From: Pseudomonadota bacterium
GTDB taxonomy: Bacteria > Pseudomonadota > Alphaproteobacteria > Rhizobiales > Rhizobiaceae
DNA: 13,065 bases
Direction: 5' to 3'
Assembly: GCA_023419995.1 (NCBI GenBank)
Contig: JAEZXF010000349.1
Location: 1 to 13,065 of the forward strand
Part shown: in pieces, positions 6,815-13,065 of the stretch
How the letters are laid out: each line of letters starts with the position of its first letter
How positions within the stretch are numbered: position 1 is the first letter of the stretch
Notes under the pieces: generated by a model
Told to the model about the DNA's origin: nothing
The model's database searches: none
The model's input: the letters and a program-made list of their open reading frames with translations, nothing else
Made by a program: the position numbers and the translations under genes

Positions 6815-8836
6815 ATGGCAGGACGAGAATCCGCCGGCAACCGCATCGGCGTCGAAATCGGCGGCACCTTCACCGACATGGTGTGGGCCGACGCCGAGGG
6901 CGTGCTGCACACCGGCAAGACGCCGTCGACGCCGAACGCGATCCATCAGGCCGTGTTCGACGTCGTCGGCGAGGCGGGCGTCGACCTCGCCGGCATCGAG
7001 CAGGTCACCCACGGCTCCACCATCGCCACCAACGCGCTCATCATGCGCAAGGGTAGCGCCACCGGCCTGCTGACGACGGCCGGCTTCCGCGACGTCGTCA
7101 TCCTCGGCCGTGCCGACCGCGACCACGACATCTACAACATGCGCTACCGGCATCCCGAGCCGCCGATCCGGCGCGGCATGATCCGCGAGGTGCGCGAGCG
7201 GATGGGGCCGGACGGCTCCGTGATCGAGGCGCTCGACCTCGACCGGGCGTGGCAGGAGGTGGAGGCGTTCCTGCGGCAGGGCGTCGAAGGCATCGCCATC
7301 AGCCTGCTGCACGCCTACGCCAACCCGGCGCACGAGCAGGCGCTGGCGGCCATGATCCGCGAGCGCGCGCCGCAGGTCGCCGTCTTCGCCAGCCACGAGG
7401 TCTCGCCCGAGTTCCGCGAGTACGAGCGCAGCGTCACCACGGTCGTCAACGCCTTCGTCGGTCCCGCGGTCAAGGCCTATGTCGACCGGCTCGACGCCGG
7501 CCTGCGCGAGCGCGGCTATGGCGGCGTGCTGCGCATCATGCAGTCGAACGGCGGCGTGATGCCGGCGCGCGCCGCCGGCGACAACGCCGTGCGCATGTTG
7601 CTGTCCGGGCCGGCCGCCGGCGTGCGCGCGGCGATCTGGTTCGCGGCGCGCAACGGTATCCGTGACATTATCACCCTCGACATGGGCGGCACCTCGACCG
7701 ACGTCGCCATCGCACCCGGCCTCGTCGCCAGCACCGTGACCGAACTCAAGATCGACGGCCTGCCGATCCGCACCGCGGTCATCGACATGGGCACGATCGG
7801 CGCGGGCGGCGGCTCGATCGCCGCCATCGACCGCGGTGGCTTTCTTTCCGTCGGTCCGCAGAGCGCCGGCGCGCTGCCCGGCCCGGTCTGCTACGGCCGC
7901 GGCGGCGAGCGCCCGACCGTCACCGACGCGCAGGTCGTGGCCGGCCTGCTGCAGCCGGACAACTTCTTCGGCGGCCGCATGACTCTCGCCACCGACGCCG
8001 CGCGCGCGGCCCTCGCCGGCCTCGGCCTGCAAGGCGGCCCAGAATCTGCGGCCGATGCCATCCTGCGCATCGTCAACAGCAACATGGCGAGCGCGGTCCG
8101 GCTGATCTCCACCAGCCGCGGCATCGACCCGCGGGATTTCACCATCGTCGCCTTCGGCGGCGGCGGGCCACTGCACGCGGCGATGGTCGCGCGCGAACTC
8201 GGCATCCGCCGCGTGCTGGTGCCGTGGTCGCCCGGCATCGCCAGCGCCTTCGGCCTGCTCATCGCCGACACCATGATCGACGCGGCGATCAGCGACCTGC
8301 ACGCGCTCGACGAAGGCTCGCTCGATGCCGCCCGCATCGCCGGGCTCGCCGCCCGCGCGGCTTCGGTCGCGCAGGAGAACGGCCTCGCGTCCGACGCCTA
8401 CGCCCTGTCGGTCGGCGTCGACATGCGCTACGCCGGCCAGGCGTTCGAGCTGACGACATGGACCGACGCGTCGCCGCGCGACCCGGCCGCCTTGCGCGCT
8501 CTGTTCGAAGCCGAGCATCGCAGCCGCTACGGCTATGCCCGCTCGGCCCTCGGCGTCGAGGTCGTCTCCTACCGCATCCGCATCGTCGCCCGCTCGGGCA
8601 TCGAGGTCGCGACGCCGCTTCCCGCCGGAACCGGCAGGGCCACGCACCCGATCGAGATCGCCATCGACGGCCGGCGCGTCTCCGGCGTCTCGCTCGCCCG
8701 CGACACGCTCGCGCCCGGCGCGACGCTGGCGGGGCCGGCCGTGCTGGGCGAGCCGACGTCGACCACGTTCGTCCCTCCGGGCTGGGAGGTCGAATGCCTG
8801 CCGAGCGGCGACCTGATGATGGTGGATGCAGAATGA
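6815..8836 (+). CDS. hyuA: Hydantoinase/oxoprolinase subunit A (HyuA-type, ATP-binding)
   Basis: A 673-residue protein of normal length for a HyuA subunit. Members phosphorylate a cyclic amide or a carboxylation intermediate with ATP and work with HyuB. Visible motifs are GGTFTD (16-21) and DMGGTSTD (289-296), the paired phosphate-binding loops of the ASKHA-like fold, HGSTIATNAL (66-75), and AFGGGGPLHA (446-455) in the second domain. The C-terminal region has GYAR, EVVSYRIR and GPAVLGEPTSTTFVPPGW, as in the family. GAGGAAG upstream of 6815 supports the start, 48 bases after livG. It overlaps hyuB by 4 bases (ATGA), which fits a one-to-one complex. Possible reactions are ATP-dependent opening of 5-oxoproline, hydantoin, N-methylhydantoin or a lactam; the acetone and acetophenone carboxylases are relatives. 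The exact substrate is unknown. Confidence 0.93.
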   Translation: MAGRESAGNRIGVEIGGTFTDMVWADAEGVLHTGKTPSTPNAIHQAVFDVVGEAGVDLAGIEQVTHGSTIATNALIMRKGSATGLLTTAGFRDVVILGRADRDHDIYNMRYRHPEPPIRRGMIREVRERMGPDGSVIEALDLDRAWQEVEAFLRQGVEGIAISLLHAYANPAHEQALAAMIRERAPQVAVFASHEVSPEFREYERSVTTVVNAFVGPAVKAYVDRLDAGLRERGYGGVLRIMQSNGGVMPARAAGDNAVRMLLSGPAAGVRAAIWFAARNGIRDIITLDMGGTSTDVAIAPGLVASTVTELKIDGLPIRTAVIDMGTIGAGGGSIAAIDRGGFLSVGPQSAGALPGPVCYGRGGERPTVTDAQVVAGLLQPDNFFGGRMTLATDAARAALAGLGLQGGPESAADAILRIVNSNMASAVRLISTSRGIDPRDFTIVAFGGGGPLHAAMVARELGIRRVLVPWSPGIASAFGLLIADTMIDAAISDLHALDEGSLDAARIAGLAARAASVAQENGLASDAYALSVGVDMRYAGQAFELTTWTDASPRDPAALRALFEAEHRSRYGYARSALGVEVVSYRIRIVARSGIEVATPLPAGTGRATHPIEIAIDGRRVSGVSLARDTLAPGATLAGPAVLGEPTSTTFVPPGWEVECLPSGDLMMVDAE

Positions 8837-10515
8837 GCCACGACGCGACGCTTCTCAACATCATGGCGCGGGCCCTGCAGTCGGCTTCCGACGAGATGGC
8901 CGCCAATCTGATCCGCTCGGCCTTCTCGGCAGTGGTGCGCGAGGCGCGCGACTGCTCGACCGCGCTGCTCGACTCGGCAGGCAACGTCGTCGCCCAGGCC
9001 GAGATGATCCCGATGCAGACCGCGGCGCTCAGCGCCTCGTTCGCCGCCGCTGCCCGGCAGCTCGACCTGTCGCGGGCCGGCCCGGATCACTTCGTCATCA
9101 TGAACGATCCCTACAGCGGCGGCCAGCATTTGAACGACATCATCCTGTTCACGCCGATCTTCCACGAGGGCGAGCTGCTCGGCTGGAGCGGCAGCACCGC
9201 GCACCATCTCGACATCGGCGGCGGGGCGGCCGGCGTCAACACCGGCGCGACCGAGCTGATCCAGGAAGGGCTGGTCATCCCGCCACTGCTGCTGGAGCGT
9301 GCCCGCGACTGGAACGGCGGCATGGCCGAACGGCTGATCTTCGCCAATATCCGCACGCCCGTCATCGGCATGGGCGACGTCGACGCCCAGTTCGCCGCCA
9401 ACCAGACCGGGGCCACCCGCGTCATCGAGCTCGCCCGGCGCTATGGCGCGGCGACGCTGCGCGCGGCCATGGCCGGCGCGCTCGACTATTCCGAGCGGCG
9501 CATGCGCGCTGCCATCGCCGACATTCCCGACGGCACCTGGACGGGCGAGGCGTTCCTCGACGGCGACGGCCTTTCGGACGAGGCGAAGCCGATCCGCATC
9601 TTCGTCACCGTCACCATCCGCGGCGACGAGGCCGAGATGGACTTCACCGGCACCGACCCGCAGGTGCGCTCGATGTTCAACTCGCCGGTCGCCAGCTCCG
9701 TCGCCGGCGCGGTGACGGCGCTGCGCAGCATCCTCAACGATACCGGCATGCCCGCCAATGACGGCTGCAACCGGCCGCTCACCATCGTCATCCCCGAGGG
9801 GACGGTGCTCAACCCGCGCAAGGGCGCGCCGGTGCGCGCCCGCGCCACCGCCTCCTGTCGCGCGCTCGACGCCGTGCACGACGCGCTGGGCAAGGTCATC
9901 CCCGAGCGGGTGCCGGGGCAGGGCGCGAACTCGACCACCGGCTTCTTCCTCGCCTATGCGCCGCCGCAGGGGAAGATGGCGATCCATCTCGACGTGCTCG
10001 GCGGCGGCTGGGGCGGCGCCAAGGACTACGACGCCATCCACGCCACCGACCATGTCCTGTCCTCCTGCCGGCTGACGCCGACCGAATCCGTCGAGCAGCT
10101 CAATCCGCATGTCCGCATCGAGGCGTTCGGGCTGATCCGGGATTCGTGGGGCGAGGGCGCGTTCAACGGCGGCATGGGCATCTTCCGGCGCTACCGCATC
10201 CTCAACGACGACGTGACGCTCAGCCTCTATTCAGACCGCTTCAGGCTGCGCCCCCAGGGACGGGAAGGCGCATGCGACGGCATGCCTGCGCATCTCGAGG
10301 TCGTGCGCGGCGGCGAGACCATCGAGCTCGGCGCCACCAGCACCTTCGCCCTGCGCAAGGACGACGTCGTCGAGATCAGGCTGCCGGGCGGCGGCGGCTG
10401 GGGCTCGCCGCAGGCGCGCGACCGCGACGCCGTCGCCCGCGACCTCGAAGACGGCATGATCTCCGCCCGCGCCGCGCGCGAGGTCTATGCCTTCGACCCC
10501 GAGTCCGCCGCCTGA
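8833..10515 (+). CDS. hyuB: Hydantoinase/oxoprolinase subunit B (HyuB-type)
   Basis: A 560-residue catalytic partner of HyuA. The block NDPYSGGQHLND (91-102) followed by STAHHLDIGG (121-130) is the family hallmark. Asp40, His99, Asp102 and His124 fall at the spacing of the metal ligands I recall for the caprolactamase beta subunit, so a metal site is likely intact. The C-terminal part has GGGWGGAKDYDAIHATD, the late GGMGIFRRYRIL and the final GGGGWGSPQARD, so the protein is full length. The start is at 8833, where ATGA overlaps the hyuA stop. The much longer frame reaching back to 8224 is only a read-through of the shadow frame inside hyuA. No third (gamma) subunit gene is nearby, which favours an amidohydrolase over an acetone-carboxylase-like enzyme. 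Confidence 0.93.
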   Translation: MSHDATLLNIMARALQSASDEMAANLIRSAFSAVVREARDCSTALLDSAGNVVAQAEMIPMQTAALSASFAAAARQLDLSRAGPDHFVIMNDPYSGGQHLNDIILFTPIFHEGELLGWSGSTAHHLDIGGGAAGVNTGATELIQEGLVIPPLLLERARDWNGGMAERLIFANIRTPVIGMGDVDAQFAANQTGATRVIELARRYGAATLRAAMAGALDYSERRMRAAIADIPDGTWTGEAFLDGDGLSDEAKPIRIFVTVTIRGDEAEMDFTGTDPQVRSMFNSPVASSVAGAVTALRSILNDTGMPANDGCNRPLTIVIPEGTVLNPRKGAPVRARATASCRALDAVHDALGKVIPERVPGQGANSTTGFFLAYAPPQGKMAIHLDVLGGGWGGAKDYDAIHATDHVLSSCRLTPTESVEQLNPHVRIEAFGLIRDSWGEGAFNGGMGIFRRYRILNDDVTLSLYSDRFRLRPQGREGACDGMPAHLEVVRGGETIELGATSTFALRKDDVVEIRLPGGGGWGSPQARDRDAVARDLEDGMISARAAREVYAFDPESAA

Positions 10516-10561
10516 CGATGCGGCGCCAGCCCCTTTCCATTCCCCCAGGACACATCCCGCC

Positions 10562-11743
10562 ATGCCAGCACCGTTCGAGACCACCCTGCCGAAGCCCGAC
10601 ACCTTCGACGCCGAGACACTTGCCGCCGGCATCGTCCGCTGGGTCGAGTTCGAGACGCCGTCCGACCGGCCCGACCTGATCGACCTCCTGCTCGACCATG
10701 TCGTCGAGACCTTCGCCGGCCTTCCGGTTTCCATCGAGCGTATCGCCGGCCGGGACGGTTGCGGCGGCCAGCTCGTGCTGCGCTATGCGCCGGCCGGCGC
10801 CGCAGGCGCGCCGGCGCTGCTGATGGGCCACATCGACACGGTGTGGGACACCGGCACGCTGGAGAAGCGCCCGGTGCGGCGCGAGGGCGACCGCATCTAC
10901 GGGCCGGGCATCTTCGACATGAAGGCAGGCTCGTTCCTCGCCACCGAGGCGCTGCGCCGCATCGCCGCCGCCGGCATCGTGCCACCGCGGCCGATCACGG
11001 TCTATCTGAACGGCGACGAGGAAACCGGCAGCATCATCTCGCGCGCCACCATCGAGGCGCTGGCGGCGGAAGCAGCCTTCGTCCTGGTGCCGGAGCCCTC
11101 CTTCGAGGCGCCCGGAACGCTGATCACCGCCCGCAAGGGCTGGGCGCGCTTCCGCCTCGCGGCGCGGGGCGTGTCGGCCCATGCCGGCGGCAACCTCTTC
11201 GACGGCCGCAGCGCCATCCTCGAGATCGCCCGCCACATCGTCGAGATCGAGGGCCTGAACGAGACGGAGACGGCGGCGACCTTCAATGTCGGCACGGTCA
11301 ATGGCGGCACGCGGGCGAACGTGGTGCCCGACTTCGCCGCGATCGAGATCGACATGCGCGCCGACGACATGGAAACGGCCGAGCGCCACATCGCCGCCAT
11401 GCTGGCGCGCACGCCCAAGGGCAGGGACATCACGCTCGAGGTCGAGGGCGGGCTCAACCGCCCGCCGTTCCAGCGCTCGGCGGCGGTGGTCAAGCTCTAC
11501 GAGGCGACGCGCGCGCTGGGGCGGGAGCTCGGGCTGGAACTCGGCGAGACCTCGCGCGGCGGCGTCTCGGACGGCAATTTCGCCGCCGCGCTCGGCAAGC
11601 CGACCCTCGACGGGCTGGGCTGCAACGGCGCCGGTGCGCACGCGCTGCACGAGCATATCCTCTTCTCCACCATCGCGCCGCGTGCTGCCCTCTTCCATGC
11701 CATGCTGACCTCGGCCGCGTTCAACGAGCGCGCGCTGGGCTGA
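10562..11743 (+). CDS. M20 family metallopeptidase, carboxypeptidase G2-like
   Basis: A 393-residue two-zinc hydrolase. Putative residues are His90 and Asp92 in GHIDTVW, bridging Asp119 in FDMKAG, catalytic Glu153 and ligand Glu154 in GDEETGS, Glu178 in VPEPS, and His360 in GAHALHEH. The His-Asp-Glu-Glu-Glu spacing (29, 34, 1, 24) equals that of carboxypeptidase G2 as I know it (112, 141, 175, 176, 200). The dimerisation domain lies between, around GWARFRLAARGVSAHAGG. No signal peptide is seen, so it is probably cytoplasmic, unlike secreted G2. An in-frame ATG at 10487 lies inside hyuB and adds a proline-rich tail unlike the family, so 10562 is preferred, with AGGA upstream. Members release amino acids from N-acyl, folyl or peptide conjugates. 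Here it could act on the linear amide made by HyuAB. Confidence 0.9.
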   Translation: MPAPFETTLPKPDTFDAETLAAGIVRWVEFETPSDRPDLIDLLLDHVVETFAGLPVSIERIAGRDGCGGQLVLRYAPAGAAGAPALLMGHIDTVWDTGTLEKRPVRREGDRIYGPGIFDMKAGSFLATEALRRIAAAGIVPPRPITVYLNGDEETGSIISRATIEALAAEAAFVLVPEPSFEAPGTLITARKGWARFRLAARGVSAHAGGNLFDGRSAILEIARHIVEIEGLNETETAATFNVGTVNGGTRANVVPDFAAIEIDMRADDMETAERHIAAMLARTPKGRDITLEVEGGLNRPPFQRSAAVVKLYEATRALGRELGLELGETSRGGVSDGNFAAALGKPTLDGLGCNGAGAHALHEHILFSTIAPRAALFHAMLTSAAFNERALG

Positions 11744-11766
11744 ACCGTTCCGCAGGAGGTTTCGAG

Positions 11767-12861
11767 ATGACGGCCCTGTTCTCACCGCTGACCATCGGCG
11801 ACCTGACGCTGGAAAACCGCGTCGTCGTCTCGCCCATGTGCCAGTACAGCGCCGTGGACGGTGTCGCCAACGACTGGCACCTCGCCCATCTCGGGACGCT
11901 GGCCAATTCCGGCGCGGGGCTGGTGGTGGTCGAGGCGACGGCGGTCGAGCCTGACGGCCGCATCAGCGCCGGCGATCTCGGCCTCTACGACGACGCCACC
12001 CAGGACGCGCTGGCCTGCGTCGTTTCCTTCTGCAGGCGGCACGGCACGGCGCGGCTCGGCATCCAGATCAACCATGCCGGTCGCAAGGCGTCGTCGCAGC
12101 GCCCGTGGGAGGGCGGCGGCCCGCTGCCGGCCGGCGAGGGGGCGTGGCCGACCTGCGGGCCCTCGGCGCTGGCCTTCGCCGACGGCTGGCATGTCCCGTC
12201 CGAGATGCAGGCCGCCGACCTCGAAAGGGTGCTGGAGGCGCATGTCTCGACCGCCCGCCGCGCGGTGGCGCTCGGCTTCGACCTCGTCGAGGTCCACGCC
12301 GCCCACGGCTATCTGCTGCACCAGTTCCTGTCGCCGCTCTCCAACCGGCGCGAGGACGACTATGGCGGCTCGCCCGAGGCGCGGATGCGCTATCCGCTCA
12401 AGGTGATCGCCGCGGTGCGGGATGTCCTGCCCGATGGCTTTCCGCTCGGCGTGCGCGTCACCGGCACGGACTGGATCGAGGGCGGGCTTACGCCCGACGA
12501 CGCCGTGGCCTTCGCGCTCAGGCTGCGCAAGCTCGGCGTGGATTTCGCCTGCGTCACCGGCGGCGGCATCGCGCCCAACGTCGCGCCTCGCCTGGGGCCG
12601 GCCTATCAGACCGGCTTCGCCGAGACGGTCCGCCGCGGGACCGGCATCCTGACGCGCGCCGTCGGCCTGATCGCCACCCCGCAACAGGCGCAGGCGGTGG
12701 TCGCGGAGGGCAAGGCCGACTTCGTCGCGCTCGGCCGGGCGTTCCTCGACAACCCGCATTGGGGCTGGCAGGCGGCGCAGGCGCTCGGGGCGGAGGTGCG
12801 GCGCCCGCCGCAGTACCAGCGAGCCGCCCCGGCCGCCTGGCCGGGCATCGGCTATCGTTGA
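11767..12861 (+). CDS. YqjM-class old yellow enzyme (FMN ene-reductase)
   Basis: A 364-residue TIM-barrel flavoprotein of the NADH:flavin oxidoreductase family. It would use NAD(P)H to reduce C=C bonds activated by a carbonyl, imide or nitro group. Key residues match YqjM: Cys25 and Tyr27 in SPMCQYSA (YqjM Cys26, Tyr28), and His177, His180 and Tyr182 in VHAAHGYLLHQF (YqjM His164, His167, Tyr169). QINHAGRK (100-107), SPLSNRREDDYGGS and ALGRAFLDNPHW are further hallmarks. AGGAGG lies just before the ATG, 23 bases after the M20 gene. The frame is open much further upstream, but only within the M20 gene. YqjM-type enzymes are known to reduce maleimides and enones, which fits the imide theme. Whether it does so here is inference. 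Confidence 0.94.
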   Translation: MTALFSPLTIGDLTLENRVVVSPMCQYSAVDGVANDWHLAHLGTLANSGAGLVVVEATAVEPDGRISAGDLGLYDDATQDALACVVSFCRRHGTARLGIQINHAGRKASSQRPWEGGGPLPAGEGAWPTCGPSALAFADGWHVPSEMQAADLERVLEAHVSTARRAVALGFDLVEVHAAHGYLLHQFLSPLSNRREDDYGGSPEARMRYPLKVIAAVRDVLPDGFPLGVRVTGTDWIEGGLTPDDAVAFALRLRKLGVDFACVTGGGIAPNVAPRLGPAYQTGFAETVRRGTGILTRAVGLIATPQQAQAVVAEGKADFVALGRAFLDNPHWGWQAAQALGAEVRRPPQYQRAAPAAWPGIGYR

Positions 12862-12866
12862 CGGAA

Positions 12867-12897
12867 GCCGCCGCCCGTCCTTTCATGAGCCGGCGGC
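12867..12897 (+). promoter_or_regulatory. Weak hairpin between the ene-reductase and cupin genes
   Basis: GCCGCCG (12867-12873) can pair with CGGCGGC (12891-12897) around a 17-base loop, starting 5 bases after the stop codon. There is no T-run behind it, and such GC repeats arise easily in this base composition. It may slow or partly end transcription, or do nothing. Confidence 0.3.
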
Positions 12898-12918
12898 AAG
12901 CGAGCAAGGAGAACCACC

Positions 12919-13065
12919 ATGGCAAAACCGGCTGTCGCCGAACTCCAGCACGAGGACGATGCCGTGCGCGTCACGCTGTGGCGGTTCGCCCCGTCGACGG
13001 AAACCGGCTGGCACGTCCACGAATACGACTACGTGGTGGTGCCGCTTCAGGGCGGCACGCTGACG
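12919..13065 (+). CDS. Small cupin-domain protein, cut by the window end
   Basis: Only the first 49 residues are inside the window. A good ribosome binding site (AAGGAGAA) precedes the ATG. WHVHEYDYVVVPLQGG looks like the first cupin motif: His32 and His34 form the H-x-H pair, and the turn PLQGG follows the strand. The usual Glu three to four residues after the second His is not there (Tyr38/Val39); Glu35 and Asp37 are close by instead, so metal binding may differ. Single-domain cupins beside catabolic operons can be dioxygenases, isomerases or sensors. The gene continues the operon 57 bases after the ene-reductase, with the weak hairpin between. Confidence 0.8.
   Translation, partial: MAKPAVAELQHEDDAVRVTLWRFAPSTETGWHVHEYDYVVVPLQGGTLT

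Noticed and set aside
6788..8647. Long open frame on the - strand opposite hyuA (619 codons)
   Set aside because: It is a GC-rich shadow frame: its translation is Ala/Gly/Arg/Asp-rich with no recognisable motif, while the + strand holds clear HyuA motifs throughout.
8224..8832. Extension of the hyuB frame into hyuA as an A-B fusion
   Set aside because: The upstream part is shadow sequence; the ATGA overlap at 8833 and the family N-terminus mark the start.
8569..10110. Open frame on the - strand opposite hyuB (513 codons)
   Set aside because: Same shadow pattern; hyuB motifs explain this stretch fully.
10759..11766. Extension of the ene-reductase frame back to 10759 as a fused protein
   Set aside because: The extra residues are Arg/His-rich shadow of the M20 gene. 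A strong AGGAGG and the conserved N-terminus place the start at 11767.

Overview
The window is a single co-directional run of twelve genes on the + strand. It is very GC-rich and tightly packed, with 4-bp ATGA overlaps or gaps mostly under 100 bases. Base composition, codon use, Tat-type leader and gene types suggest an alphaproteobacterium, probably of the Hyphomicrobiales (Rhizobiales). That placement is an inference from style, not from a marker gene.

Layout. Bases 1-61 are an AT-rich leader with a perfect 6-bp dyad (29-43), a 7-bp direct repeat and a ribosome binding site. Then come: a LivF-type ABC ATPase (62-817); a Tat-leader substrate-binding protein (851-2074); a strong GC hairpin (2087-2123); a C45/acyl-CoA:6-APA acyltransferase-like Ntn hydrolase (2166-3311); a NodB-fold deacetylase-superfamily enzyme of the cytoplasmic HP0310/cyclic-imidase type (3324-4169); LivH-type and LivM-type permeases (4183-5058, 5055-6026); a LivG-type ATPase (6029-6766); hydantoinase/oxoprolinase subunits A and B (6815-8836, 8833-10515); an M20 metallopeptidase resembling carboxypeptidase G2 (10562-11743); a YqjM-class old yellow enzyme (11767-12861); and the start of a small cupin protein (12919 to the window edge). 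There is no gene-free stretch over 300 bases and no RNA gene, mobile element or CRISPR array was seen.

How it may work together. The five transport genes make a complete branched-chain-amino-acid-type (HAAT) importer: binding protein, two permeases, two ATPases. Four of the enzymes belong to families that open or cut C-N amide-type bonds: C45, the imidase-like NodB-fold enzyme, ATP-dependent HyuAB and M20. The fifth, an OYE, reduces activated C=C bonds such as those in maleimides and enones. The cluster therefore looks like an uptake-and-degradation operon for an amide-rich, possibly cyclic (imide, lactam or hydantoin) compound. The substrate cannot be read from the sequence. The individual families are known; the combination, with enzymes interleaved in the transporter genes, is the part worth following up.
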